From Christensenella sp964438705 (GTDB lineage: Bacteria; Bacillota; Clostridia; Christensenellales; Christensenellaceae), in contig CAYTKQ010000011.1 in the NCBI GenBank assembly GCA_964438705.1, positions 1 through 64,000 on the forward strand: a stretch of DNA of 64,000 bases, in the 5' to 3' direction. Each line of letters begins with the position of its first letter. Position 1 is the stretch's first letter. Below the pieces are notes generated by a model. That model saw nothing but the letters and a program-made list of their open reading frames with translations. It had not been told where the DNA came from and made no database searches. Of this stretch, positions 7,963 to 16,282 are shown one piece after another. A program made the position numbers and the translations under genes.

Positions 7963-8035
7963 TCAATTGTAGGTTCTGTTTGGGTGGGTTATGTTGATTT
8001 CCGGTTTCATTCCGTCATAGGCAAGTCCTCCTTGT
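7963..8035 (-). pseudogene. relic or cryptic small ORF, copy B
   Basis: AAGGAGG (8028-8034) lies 8 nt before an ATG (8018) that reads only M-T-E before TGA. An overlapping ATGA start (8010) reads a 15-residue peptide MKPEINITHPNRTYN. The DNA after the ATG resembles copy A (5962-6212), but copy B has an extra base that shifts the frame. It lies in the 3' region of the htrA transcript, so it may be co-transcribed. It may be a decayed small gene or a leader-type peptide. Confidence 0.35.
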
Positions 8036-8094
8036 TTTGATGACTTTATCTTAATACTTCTGTGTGAATTCCATATGAAATTCCCATGAAGTTT

Positions 8095-9396
8095 TTAAGA
8101 ACTCGACGGAACCTGCTCCTGCAATGTAAGCTCTGTTTGCGCGGTGCGGCCGGAGCGTTCGATCGTGATCTCTACCTTATCGCCCACAGAATACTTCTCG
8201 AGCGCGCTTTCCAGATCGGCAGCGTTTGTGATCTGCACCCCGCCAAGAGAGACGATCCGGTCACCGGACCTGATCCCGAGGTTTGCGGCCTGCGAGCCGT
8301 TCGTGACCTGCGCCACATAAACGCCGGTGGAAGACAGCCCGTATGTCCGGGCGGCTTGCTCTGTGCTTACATCCACGAGCGTCATGCCAAGGTCGATGCG
8401 GCCTTTGACGTAGCCGTTCTCAATTAGTTGGTCGATGATCTCCTTTGCGTCGTTGCTGGGAATCGCGAAGCCGAGGCCTTCCGTGTTGCTCATGCTGGAT
8501 TTTGCCACCACGACACCAATGAGCTCGCCCTTATCGTTAAACAAGCCGCCGCCGGAGTTGCCGGGGTTGATGGCCGCGTTGGTCTGGATCACGTTGATTG
8601 AACCGTATTCCAGCGTGATTTCGCGGTTGGTGGCGCTGACAATGCCGTTGGTGACCGTGCCGCCGAGCGTACCGAGCGGGTTGCCGATTGCAACGGTGGT
8701 GTCGCCCGCGACGAGGCTGCCCGAATCGCCGAAGGCCGCGGCGGAAAGCCCGCTTGCTTCGATTTTCAATACTGCGAGGTCCATCTGCGGGTCGCGGCCG
8801 ATGAGCTGCGCATCATAGCTGTCGCCGTTTGATAAACGTACGGTGTAGCTGCTGCCACCCTCCACAACATGGTTGTTGGTTACGATGTAGCCGTCCTCGG
8901 AAATGATGACGCCGCTGCCCGCAGCCTCACCCGAAACCTGCTGGTTGAACATATTGGTCTGTACGACCTCAGTTTGTATTTCGACCACGGAATCCTGCGC
9001 CTTTTTCACGATGTCTGATACGGAAAGCGTCCCGCTCTGCGCGGAAAGGTCTTCTGCCGTCTGAATGACACCGGGATCAGACTGCACGACATTGTTTTGC
9101 CCTGCCGCGTTGTTGCTTCCCGTCATCATGCCAAGGCCGAAACCAAAAAATCCTGCCGCGCCCACGCACACAGCGAGCGCCGCCGCAGCGGCTCTTTTCG
9201 TCAGAAAAGGTGATTTTTCCTTTCGCGGCCGCCTGCCGCCGTTTTGCGGCGAAGCGGGTTCGCCGGAATAAAATTGCGCGCTGTCTATGCGGCGCGGATC
9301 ATTGCTGTAATCATTGTTATATCCCTCGCCGGCAGCACTGCGCGGCGTGGAGTCGTATCCTTCGTTGCCGTTCTGGTAAAATCTGTTATCGTTCAT
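8095..9396 (-). CDS. htrA: HtrA/DegP-like membrane-anchored serine protease
   Basis: 433 aa: a long Gly/Asn/Tyr-rich cytoplasmic tail (1-60), one transmembrane segment (about 68-92), a trypsin-like protease domain and a C-terminal PDZ domain (about 325-425). The catalytic triad is His176 in TNNHVVEGG, Asp206 in QMDLAVLKI and Ser281 in NPGNSGGGLF. Known homologues degrade or refold misfolded exported proteins at the membrane surface. Start 9396 is preferred because GGAG sits 7 nt upstream; ATG at 9402 is too close. It is transcribed alone, opposite to its left neighbour. Confidence 0.92.
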   Translation of the reverse strand: MNDNRFYQNGNEGYDSTPRSAAGEGYNNDYSNDPRRIDSAQFYSGEPASPQNGGRRPRKEKSPFLTKRAAAAALAVCVGAAGFFGFGLGMMTGSNNAAGQNNVVQSDPGVIQTAEDLSAQSGTLSVSDIVKKAQDSVVEIQTEVVQTNMFNQQVSGEAAGSGVIISEDGYIVTNNHVVEGGSSYTVRLSNGDSYDAQLIGRDPQMDLAVLKIEASGLSAAAFGDSGSLVAGDTTVAIGNPLGTLGGTVTNGIVSATNREITLEYGSINVIQTNAAINPGNSGGGLFNDKGELIGVVVAKSSMSNTEGLGFAIPSNDAKEIIDQLIENGYVKGRIDLGMTLVDVSTEQAARTYGLSSTGVYVAQVTNGSQAANLGIRSGDRIVSLGGVQITNAADLESALEKYSVGDKVEITIERSGRTAQTELTLQEQVPSSS

Positions 9397-9534
9397 TCCC
9401 ATTCTCCTTCAATCCAGTGATTTCGTTCAAATAAGTATATTCGTCGTTACAATTTAATGATACACACAGAAAGTGACTTTTTTTTGAACTGGATTTGAAC
9501 AATATTTGAAGGAAACGTTACGGAATTATGAACG

Positions 9535-9564
9535 AAAAAATGCCGCCATGCGACAGCATTTTTT
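9535..9564. terminator. intrinsic terminator
   Basis: AAAAAATGC, a 12-nt loop and GCATTTTTT. It lies just after the stop codon of the minus-strand MFS gene and upstream of htrA, so it isolates htrA from readthrough. Confidence 0.72.
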
Positions 9565-9574
9565 ATCGCGGCGT

Positions 9575-11008
9575 TCATTGCTTTGTATGCAATTTTTTGT
9601 CTTGATACAGCCGCACAGCGGTAAGCGCCACGCTCAAGCACAGAATCATAACACCAATGCCGTAGACTGTTTGCATCCCGTATACAAATACATCCGGCCT
9701 GCCGGAAATAAATCCATCCACCTGATGACCGACGCGTGTGCTCATCAAGGAATAAAGCAGAGTCGTTAGGAGCGAAATGCCTGTGACGCTGCCAAAGTTG
9801 CGTGTGAACGCATTGACGCTGCCTACGGTGCCAAGCTTTTCTCTGGGCGCGGTGGACATAATAAGAGAGGTGTTTGGGGCAGAGAAAACGCCTGCGCCAA
9901 ACCCGACAATGCACAGGAAAAAGACGAGCTTATTGACGGGCTCCGCCGCTGTCATGGTGGAGAGCAAAAACAATCCGGCAGTCATAATAACAAGCCCTAT
10001 GAGCGTGATTTTCGCAGCGCCGACTTTATCCGAAATATACCCGGAAAGAGGCGACATGATGCCCATCACGATGGGAAGGCTCATCATGACCAGCCCGGTC
10101 GAACCCGGATTGATCTTTAGTACATCCTCGATGTAGAACGGCTGAATGATGCTGATGCCGCTCATCGCAAAAAACTGGATCAGCACGCAGACGATGCTGA
10201 TCGTAAAAAGTGTATTTTTGAACAGGGAAAGGTCTATAATCGGCTGTGCGCTTTTGCGTTCCGACAGAAAAAACAGAACGAACAGCGCGGCGCACGCAGC
10301 AAATGAAAGAAGGATGTAGGGCTTGCCATATCCTGCGTTTTGCCCCGTAAGAAGGGCGTAAAAAAACAAAATGACCGCCGCCGCAAGCAACGTCGCGCCG
10401 CGAAAATCCACCTTCTGCTTTGTTTTTTCACCGCGCGGCAGCAGCCTCAAGGCCAAAATAAAGCCGATGATGCCGACGGGAACGTTGATCAGAAAGATGT
10501 AGTTCCAGCTTAAGTAGGTGACGATCAGCCCGCCGAGCGGCGGACCGAGCATGGTGCCGAGGGCTATGGAAACGCCGGAAATCCCGAGGGCGCGACCACG
10601 TTCATTTTCCGGGAAGACTTCTGTGATGATGCCCTGATTGTTTGCCATGGCCGCAGCACCGCCTACCCCTTCAATGACGCGGGCAACGATCAGTGTGCTG
10701 AGGTCGTGGGAAAACCCTGCCATAAGCGAACCGGCAGTGAACACAACGGTGCCAAACATAAAAAGCCGCCCTTTGCCCTTGATGTCGCCCAAACGCCCAA
10801 ACAGAAGAATGGACGCGACAACGGCAATCAGGTAGGCGATCACGACCATCTGGACGGACTCCATATCAGTGTGGAGGTCTTTGACCATCACGGGGAGCGC
10901 GACATTGACCACCGTGCCGTCGAGTGTCGCCATGAAAGGCATAAAAATCAAAACAGCCAGGATCGACCATTTGTGCTTTGCGTAATATTCGCTGGATGTG
11001 CGGTTCAT
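9575..11008 (-). CDS. MFS drug exporter, DHA2 (14-TM) family
   Basis: 477-aa polytopic protein of the EmrB/QacA branch. The first helix carries LDGTVVNVALP, the DHA2 motif D1; LFGRLGDIKGKGR is motif A; RVIEGVGGA is motif B; and LGPPLGG is the antiporter motif C. Fourteen hydrophobic stretches fit proton-driven export of hydrophobic compounds, though the substrate is unknown. AAGGAAGG lies 4 nt before the ATG. No TetR or MarR regulator is adjacent, which is unusual for this class. Confidence 0.88.
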   Translation of the reverse strand: MNRTSSEYYAKHKWSILAVLIFMPFMATLDGTVVNVALPVMVKDLHTDMESVQMVVIAYLIAVVASILLFGRLGDIKGKGRLFMFGTVVFTAGSLMAGFSHDLSTLIVARVIEGVGGAAAMANNQGIITEVFPENERGRALGISGVSIALGTMLGPPLGGLIVTYLSWNYIFLINVPVGIIGFILALRLLPRGEKTKQKVDFRGATLLAAAVILFFYALLTGQNAGYGKPYILLSFAACAALFVLFFLSERKSAQPIIDLSLFKNTLFTISIVCVLIQFFAMSGISIIQPFYIEDVLKINPGSTGLVMMSLPIVMGIMSPLSGYISDKVGAAKITLIGLVIMTAGLFLLSTMTAAEPVNKLVFFLCIVGFGAGVFSAPNTSLIMSTAPREKLGTVGSVNAFTRNFGSVTGISLLTTLLYSLMSTRVGHQVDGFISGRPDVFVYGMQTVYGIGVMILCLSVALTAVRLYQDKKLHTKQ

Positions 11009-11087
11009 AATATCCTTCCTTCCGCATGGAATGCTTCATATATAAACAAGGAAGAATATTTTAATCGAAAACGGCTGATTTTGCCTT

Positions 11088-11852
11088 CTAAGCGTCTTGT
11101 TCGCCGGGAGCTGTCAGCCGAACGAGCAAAATCTCGCTGGGCGCAAACAGGCGGAACGGAATGACACTCACGCCAAGCCCCATGCTGATGATCATTTTCA
11201 CGTCGCCGCGTTCATACAGCCCGTCGGAATATTTGGGGAAGGGTTTGTGATCGCCGGGCGAAATGAGCGCTTTGCCGCCGGGGAGGCGAATCTGCCCGCC
11301 GTGCGTGTGTCCGCACAAAACGAGATCCGCGCCCGTTCGGTCGTAGCCGTCCGCAAAAAGGGCGGGGTCATGCGCCAAAAGCAGGTTGAAGCGGCCATCT
11401 TTTGGGAAGCGAAGACGGTCCGCGCCGTGCGCGTCGATGTGCGGGTCGTCCACGCCGCCGATGTTGAGCGCGGTGCCGCCGACCGTAAAAGGAACGTAAC
11501 GGCTTTGCAGCACGGGGATGCCCGCATTGATAAAGATATCGGTGACGTATTCCGGCCAGATGCGCTCGTGATTGCCCGTCACAAAAAAGGACGGCGCGGC
11601 ATTTTTCGCCCATGACGCCACGTTTTCGATGTACGCGCCGTTTGGATTTTTGGTGAAGGTGTCGTAGATCATATCGCCTGTGATGGCGATGAGGTCGGGG
11701 CGCAGCGCCTCCACAGCCTCAAAAAGGGCGCGGTTGTTTTCTCCAAACTCTTTTTCGTGGAGATCGGAAATTTGCGCGATGCGCACGGGTGTTTTGATTT
11801 TCGGGTGTTCGATCACAAATTCTCTGGTGCGGAACATATTGTTTTTGCTCAT
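11088..11852 (-). CDS. calcineurin-like metallophosphoesterase, copy 2
   Basis: 254 aa. Metal-ligand motifs in order are QISDLHEKEFG (D-x-H), ITGDMIYD (GD), VTGNHER (GNH[ER]) and CGHTHGGQ (GHTHG), as in the YkuE/YaeI-like group that acts on phosphodiesters or lipid phosphates near the membrane. It has no clear N-terminal anchor, in contrast to the upstream paralogue at 11876. No good ribosome site precedes the ATG; it probably depends on coupling to the upstream copy 24 nt away. The pair clearly arose by tandem duplication. Confidence 0.85.
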   Translation of the reverse strand: MSKNNMFRTREFVIEHPKIKTPVRIAQISDLHEKEFGENNRALFEAVEALRPDLIAITGDMIYDTFTKNPNGAYIENVASWAKNAAPSFFVTGNHERIWPEYVTDIFINAGIPVLQSRYVPFTVGGTALNIGGVDDPHIDAHGADRLRFPKDGRFNLLLAHDPALFADGYDRTGADLVLCGHTHGGQIRLPGGKALISPGDHKPFPKYSDGLYERGDVKMIISMGLGVSVIPFRLFAPSEILLVRLTAPGEQDA

Positions 11853-11875
11853 ACTGATATCATATACGATATGGG

Positions 11876-12691
11876 CTATCCCTGCAACAGGCGGATGATC
11901 GTGATTTCGCCCGGGGCAAACAGGCGAAAGGGAATGACGCTAACGCCAAGGCCCATGCTGACGATCATCGTTGTATCGCCTTGCCGATAAACACCGTCGG
12001 AAATTTTGGGCAAAAAACCCTCGGGCGTAAACACGGCCTTACCGAACGGAAGGCGCACCTGTCCGCCGTGCGTGTGCCCGGAGAGGATGAGGTCCGTGCC
12101 CTTTTGTGCGTATTCCTTGAGGGGTTCGGGCTTGTGCGCAAGCAGCAGCCGAAAATTCCCGTCGTCCGGATAATCAAATTTTTCGATTCCCTGCAAATCG
12201 ATGGACTGATCTTCGATTCCCGCGATTTGCAGGGTGGTCTGCCCGATTGTGAACGGGACGACGCAGTTATTAAGAACGGTCACGCCGTTTTTTGCAAACG
12301 CGTCCTTTACCGTTTGCGGGTGGTGGCGGTCGTGGTTTCCCGTAATGAAAAATGTGGGCGCAATCTCTGCGCAGCCCCGCGCGAGCGTTTCCATATAAGG
12401 AATGTTCGGCGAAGCCGTGTAGGAATTTTTGATGATGTCGCCCGTGACAACGATGAGGTCTGGCTTGATCGCGGCAAGCGCATCAAAAAGCTGCGCGTTG
12501 TCCGCGCCGAATTCCTTTTCGTGCAGATCGGAAATTTGCGCGATGGCAATGGGATTTTCCATCTTTTCGCTGCGCACGCTGAATTCCGAAACGACAAATG
12601 TACTGTTTTCAATCAACGCGGGCACGACGATGTTGACTGCAAAGAAAGCGGCAATCAGCAGGTTAGTCAAATTCCATTTGCGTCGTTTCAT
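11876..12691 (-). CDS. calcineurin-like metallophosphoesterase, copy 1, membrane anchored
   Basis: 271 aa, with a short basic N-terminus and one hydrophobic segment (about 9-28), then the phosphoesterase domain: QISDLHEKEFG, VTGDIIKN, ITGNHDRHH and SGHTHGGQ. The anchor suggests that the domain faces outward, as in YkuE-type enzymes. GGAGGT lies 4 nt before the chosen ATG; an in-frame TTG at 12703 overlaps that ribosome site. It shares strong similarity with the gene at 11088. Confidence 0.87.
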   Translation of the reverse strand: MKRRKWNLTNLLIAAFFAVNIVVPALIENSTFVVSEFSVRSEKMENPIAIAQISDLHEKEFGADNAQLFDALAAIKPDLIVVTGDIIKNSYTASPNIPYMETLARGCAEIAPTFFITGNHDRHHPQTVKDAFAKNGVTVLNNCVVPFTIGQTTLQIAGIEDQSIDLQGIEKFDYPDDGNFRLLLAHKPEPLKEYAQKGTDLILSGHTHGGQVRLPFGKAVFTPEGFLPKISDGVYRQGDTTMIVSMGLGVSVIPFRLFAPGEITIIRLLQG

Positions 12692-12718
12692 GCAGACCTC
12701 CAAAAGCGTATATGACCA

Positions 12719-12724
12719 ATTATA
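12719..12724 (-). promoter_or_regulatory. -10 element for the metallophosphoesterase pair
   Basis: TATAAT on the minus strand, about 28 nt upstream of the copy 1 start. No good -35 is visible, so only the -10 box is supported. Confidence 0.45.
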
Positions 12725-12779
12725 CAGGAGCGACGGCCAAAGATTATGAAAAAAGTATGAATTTTGTGCGGGAAAAGTG

Positions 12780-12807
12780 TTGCTTTTTGTTTTGTGTGTG
12801 ATATAAT
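12780..12807 (+). promoter_or_regulatory. rpmE promoter with extended -10
   Basis: TTGCTT (12780-12785), a 16-nt spacer and TATAAT (12802-12807) preceded by TGA, an extended -10. It lies about 37 nt upstream of rpmE. Confidence 0.75.
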
Positions 12808-12843
12808 AAATAAGCTACTTTGTAGAAAAAGAGGTGAAACGCA

Positions 12844-13044
12844 ATGAGAGAAGGAATTCATCCGAAGTATGGCGAATGCACAGTGACGTGCGCTTGTGGT
12901 GAAACTTTTAAAACAGGCTCTGTGAAACCTGAGATGAAGGTTGATATCTGTTCCAAGTGCCATCCGTTCTTCACGGGAAGGCAGAAGCTTGTAGACACGG
13001 GCGGTCGTGTGGATAGATTTAAGAAGAGATACGGCATCAAATAA
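12844..13044 (+). CDS. rpmE: ribosomal protein L31
   Basis: 66-aa large-subunit protein. It begins MREGIHPKYG and keeps the zinc ligands Cys16, Cys18, Cys36 and Cys39 (CAC and CSKC), so this is the zinc-binding (C+) form. Conserved SKCHPFFTG and RVDRFKKRY close the protein. AGAGGTGAAACGCA supplies the ribosome site. It is followed by a terminator and then by yqhQ and prmC, a common Clostridia order. Confidence 0.96.
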   Translation: MREGIHPKYGECTVTCACGETFKTGSVKPEMKVDICSKCHPFFTGRQKLVDTGGRVDRFKKRYGIK

Positions 13045-13077
13045 TGCCCGTTCTTGGCGACGTGTTTTAAAAGACAG

Positions 13078-13113
13078 CAGACCGTTCTTTTTTAAGAGGT
13101 ACGGTCTGTTTTT
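13078..13113 (+). terminator. terminator after rpmE
   Basis: CAGACCGT, loop, ACGGTCTG and a T run. It ends only about 20 nt before yqhQ, so yqhQ expression must come from partial readthrough or a promoter I cannot see. Confidence 0.82.
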
Positions 13114-13133
13114 CTTTTTTGGAAAGGAAAACG

Positions 13134-14159
13134 ATGAAACGGACAAGTATAGGCGGGCAAGGGGTGCTCGAGGGCGTGATGATGCGATCGCCAAAGAAAA
13201 TGGCGATTGCCGTGCGCCGCGAATGCGGAGAGATCGAAACGCAGATCGACCCGATCAAGCCTCTGCACGAGCGATATAAGATTTTGGGCGTACCCATCAT
13301 CCGCGGGGTGGCGAACTTCATTGAAATGCTGATTTCGGGCGTGAAGGTGATTACGGACGCGGCGCGCATGTATGACCCGGAGGATGCGGAGCTCGAGCCG
13401 AGCAAGGCGGACAAGGCCATCGCTGAAAAAACGGGAAAAAATCCGATGGACGTGGCGATTTTCTTTGCGGTGGTCATTGCGGTGGCGTTGGCGGTCGGAT
13501 TGTTTTTCATCCTGCCCAACCTCATCACGGGGTGGATCACGCCGTATGTGGACTCCTCCCTCGGCAAAAACATTGTGGACGGTCTGATCCGCGTGGGGAT
13601 GTTCCTCGGTTATATGGTGGTGATCTCCAACATGAAGGAAATCAAGCGCCTGTTCGGGTATCACGGTGCGGAGCACAAGGTCATCAACTGCTATGAACAC
13701 GATATGCCCATGGATGTGGAGCACGCGCGGGAAAATACGCGCCTGCATCCGCGCTGCGGAACGAGTTTCCTGCTGATCGTGATGATTATTTCCATCCTGC
13801 TGTTCACGCTGCTCGGGTGGAGCGACAACTGGGCGGTGCGCATCGGCCTTCGGCTGGCGATGCTGCCTGTGGTGGCGGGTGTTTCCTATGAAATATTGAA
13901 GCTCGTGGCGAAATATGACAACAAGTTTACCATGGCGCTCAGAAAGCCGGGCATGATGCTGCAATATCTGACGACGCGTGAGCCGGACGACGGCATGATC
14001 GAGATCGCCCTCATTTCCTTCCTTGCGGCGGAGGGTGAGAAATCCGAAGAGGAGATCGAGGCGCTTAAAAAACAATATGCGCACAAGATCGACGGTTCCC
14101 CTGCGGAGCCTTCGGCGTGCGCCGGGGATTCAGCACAAGAAGCAACGGCGAATGAGTAA
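13134..14159 (+). CDS. yqhQ: YqhQ-family membrane protein (DUF1385)
   Basis: 341 aa with the family hallmarks: N-terminal GGQGVLEGVMMRSP, central YHGAEHKVINCYE, and HPRCGTSFLL followed by hydrophobic helices. Four or so membrane segments are visible (about 105-130, 145-175, 215-260). The function is unknown; the family is widespread in Firmicutes and usually sits between rpmE and prmC/prfA, as here. GGAAAGG lies 6 nt before the ATG; the upstream TTG frame extension is unsupported. The last 8 nt overlap prmC. Confidence 0.92.
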   Translation: MKRTSIGGQGVLEGVMMRSPKKMAIAVRRECGEIETQIDPIKPLHERYKILGVPIIRGVANFIEMLISGVKVITDAARMYDPEDAELEPSKADKAIAEKTGKNPMDVAIFFAVVIAVALAVGLFFILPNLITGWITPYVDSSLGKNIVDGLIRVGMFLGYMVVISNMKEIKRLFGYHGAEHKVINCYEHDMPMDVEHARENTRLHPRCGTSFLLIVMIISILLFTLLGWSDNWAVRIGLRLAMLPVVAGVSYEILKLVAKYDNKFTMALRKPGMMLQYLTTREPDDGMIEIALISFLAAEGEKSEEEIEALKKQYAHKIDGSPAEPSACAGDSAQEATANE

Positions 14160-14994
14160 GTGGGGCGAGGCATACAGGCTGACGGTCAAGGCGCTTGAGG
14201 GCGCGGGATTTCCGGAAGCTGAAGCGGAAGCAAAGGTTTTGACGGCGCATGTGTACGGCGGGGATTTTTCCTCGCTGTGCCTGCGCTTTTTCGATGAATG
14301 CGGCAAAGAAGAGCAATTGGATGCGCTCCTCAAAGAGCGTCTTACAGGCAGACCGCTTGCCTATGTACTCAAGGAAAAATATTTTTACAGCAGACGCTTT
14401 TTTGTGGACGAGCGTGTGTTGATCCCGCGTTACGACAGCGAAAGCGTGGCGGAGCGCGCGCTTGTGCTCGCGCGGGCAGAGGGGTGCCGCACGGCGCTCG
14501 ATCTGTGCTGCGGCAGCGGGATTTTGGGCGTGACGCTCGGCGCGGAGGGTGCGTTTGGGCGAGTCGTTTTTGCGGACATTTCCGAAGACGCGCTCAAGGT
14601 GGCGCGGCGAAACGCGCAGGCGCTGATCCCTGCGGTGGAAACGGCGTTTTCGCAGGGGGATTTCACGGAAAATATCAGGGAAGGGTTCGACCTTATCGTG
14701 TGTAACCCGCCATATATCGCCCCGGAGGATTACGCGGGGCTGGAAGCGCATGTCAGGGACTATGAGCCGCAAAACGCGCTTTTGGCGGAGCGCGGCGGAT
14801 ATCTTTTTTACGAGCGGGCCGCAAAGGAGCTTGCGCGCCTTCTGAACGCGGGCGGGGTTCTGGTCTTGGAGATCGGCGATACGCAGGCGGAGCGTGTGTG
14901 CGCCTTGCTTGCGGACGGCGGATTTGGTAAAATTGAAAGCGGATGCGATTTGAGCGGTAGGCCGCGATGGGTATCTGCGCAGAAAATATTATAA
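14152..14994 (+). CDS. prmC: peptide chain release factor N5-glutamine methyltransferase
   Basis: 280 aa. An N-terminal helical domain (1-75) is followed by a class I methyltransferase domain with LDLCCGSGILGV (SAM binding) and the catalytic NPPYIAPEDY motif that binds the substrate glutamine. It methylates the GGQ glutamine of release factors RF1 and RF2. The start at 14152 overlaps yqhQ. prfA, the usual next gene, is absent; two uracil-DNA glycosylase genes follow instead. Confidence 0.92.
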   Translation: MSKWGEAYRLTVKALEGAGFPEAEAEAKVLTAHVYGGDFSSLCLRFFDECGKEEQLDALLKERLTGRPLAYVLKEKYFYSRRFFVDERVLIPRYDSESVAERALVLARAEGCRTALDLCCGSGILGVTLGAEGAFGRVVFADISEDALKVARRNAQALIPAVETAFSQGDFTENIREGFDLIVCNPPYIAPEDYAGLEAHVRDYEPQNALLAERGGYLFYERAAKELARLLNAGGVLVLEIGDTQAERVCALLADGGFGKIESGCDLSGRPRWVSAQKIL

Positions 14995-15016
14995 ACGAAA
15001 AACGGAGGGATCGCCG

Positions 15017-15580
15017 ATGTACGAAACGATCAAGGACCTCTATGAAACGGTGATGCACTGCGAAAAGTGCGGGCTTGCAAAGACGCGCAAAAACGTGGTG
15101 TTCGGCGAAGGGAATCTGCATGCGGACGTGATGTTTGTCGGCGAAGGACCGGGTGCGCGGGAGGATGAGCAGGGCAGGCCGTTTGTCGGCCCAGCGGGAC
15201 AGCTTTTGGACCGCATGCTGAATGAGATTTCTCTTGCGCGCAAGGACGTATACATTGCCAATGTGGTCAAATGCCGCCCGCCCAACAACCGCGACCCGCA
15301 GCCCGACGAGCGAGCGGCGTGCATCGGTTATTTGCGCGCGCAGGTGGCGTTCGTCCGCCCGAAGGTCATCGTGTGTTTGGGGCGCATTGCCGCGGGTCTG
15401 ATTTTGGGCCGGGACGTGAAGATGATGAAGGAGCACGGTGTGTGTCTCAAAGTGAAGAATTTTTATATCATGCCCACCTTTCATCCGGCGGCGCTGCTGC
15501 ACAACCCGGATTACGCAGAGGACGCGAAAAAGGATTTTCAGGTGTTAAAGGAAACGCTGCATGAGCTTGCACTCGCTTGA
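15017..15580 (+). CDS. uracil-DNA glycosylase, family 4 (Fe-S type)
   Basis: 187 aa. Four cysteines suited to a [4Fe-4S] cluster are present: CEKC near residues 15-18, the Cys in VVKCRPPNN and the Cys in RAACIGYL. Active-site motifs are GEGPGAREDEQGRPFVG (motif 1) and HPAALL (motif 2). The enzyme removes uracil from DNA after cytosine deamination. ACGGAGGGA lies upstream of the ATG. The gene overlaps the next, a second glycosylase, by 20 nt. Confidence 0.92.
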   Translation: MYETIKDLYETVMHCEKCGLAKTRKNVVFGEGNLHADVMFVGEGPGAREDEQGRPFVGPAGQLLDRMLNEISLARKDVYIANVVKCRPPNNRDPQPDERAACIGYLRAQVAFVRPKVIVCLGRIAAGLILGRDVKMMKEHGVCLKVKNFYIMPTFHPAALLHNPDYAEDAKKDFQVLKETLHELALA

Positions 15581-16139
15581 AAAACTATATCAGAGGATTC
15601 AAGAGGCGTATCCCGGTGAGCGGCTCGTGTTTGGCGACGGCGACAGCGGCGCGCCCGTTTTGCTGATCGGCGAGGCGCCGGGCAGGGACGAGGTGAGCGA
15701 GGGCAGGCCGTTTGTGGGCAAAGCCGGAAAAAATCTGGATGCCTTTTTGGCGGAGATCGGCCTCGCGCGCGCGGACTTTTATGTGACGAATGTATGCAAA
15801 TTTCGCCCGACAAAGACGAGCGCGAAGAACACGGTATCAAATCGTCCGCCCACAAAGAAGGAAACGGCGTTTGCGATGCCCTTTTTGCATGAGGAGATCG
15901 GCCTGATCGCGCCGAAGATCATTGTGACGCTGGGAAACACGCCTCTGCGCGCGGTGGCGGGCGATTCTGCGACCATCGGCGCGCTGCATGGCGTATTGCG
16001 CGAAACGACGGTTGGGGGAGTGGGTTATCACCTGTTCCCGCTCTACCATCCTGCAAGTATTATCTATAATCCTTCGTTAAAAGAGACGTACCAAAGGGAT
16101 TTAGCCCTGTTCTCCGCGTGCGTTGAAAACATTTTGTGA
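15561..16139 (+). CDS. second uracil-DNA glycosylase-family protein, Fe-S ligands missing
   Basis: 192 aa, homologous to the preceding glycosylase, with GEAPGRDEVSEGRPFVG as motif 1 and YHPASIIYN as motif 2. The N-terminal CxxC is absent, the cysteine of the KCRPP position is shifted (VCKFRPT), and the fourth cysteine is replaced in ETAFAMPFL, so it should not carry the cluster. The active-site loops look intact, so it may be a cluster-free glycosylase with a different lesion preference, or a structural paralogue. AAAGGA is 8 nt before the ATG; translation is coupled to the upstream gene. Confidence 0.82.
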   Translation: MSLHSLEKLYQRIQEAYPGERLVFGDGDSGAPVLLIGEAPGRDEVSEGRPFVGKAGKNLDAFLAEIGLARADFYVTNVCKFRPTKTSAKNTVSNRPPTKKETAFAMPFLHEEIGLIAPKIIVTLGNTPLRAVAGDSATIGALHGVLRETTVGGVGYHLFPLYHPASIIYNPSLKETYQRDLALFSACVENIL

Positions 16140-16157
16140 ATGATAGGGCGGAGCAAC

Positions 16158-16185
16158 TTGCATTTTTGCTGTAAAATGGTATAAT
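16158..16185 (+). promoter_or_regulatory. promoter of the S41 protease gene
   Basis: TTGCAT (16158-16163), 16 nt, TATAAT (16180-16185). The expected start near 16192 leaves a 5' leader of about 90 nt. Confidence 0.72.
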
Positions 16186-16282
16186 GGTTGTAACAACTTT
16201 GTAATAATTATTGAGGCGCACAGAAAGCATAGAAGGCGGGGGTGCGCCGTTTCGTTTTGGAATCAATGGAGGTAAGGCACGC

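Noticed and set aside
12688..13194. 168-codon minus-strand frame across rpmE
   Set aside because: It is antisense to ribosomal protein L31 and covers the rpmE promoter and terminator.
14298..14705. 135-codon plus-strand frame inside prmC
   Set aside because: Cys/Arg/Gly-rich shadow of a gene with an intact methyltransferase motif.
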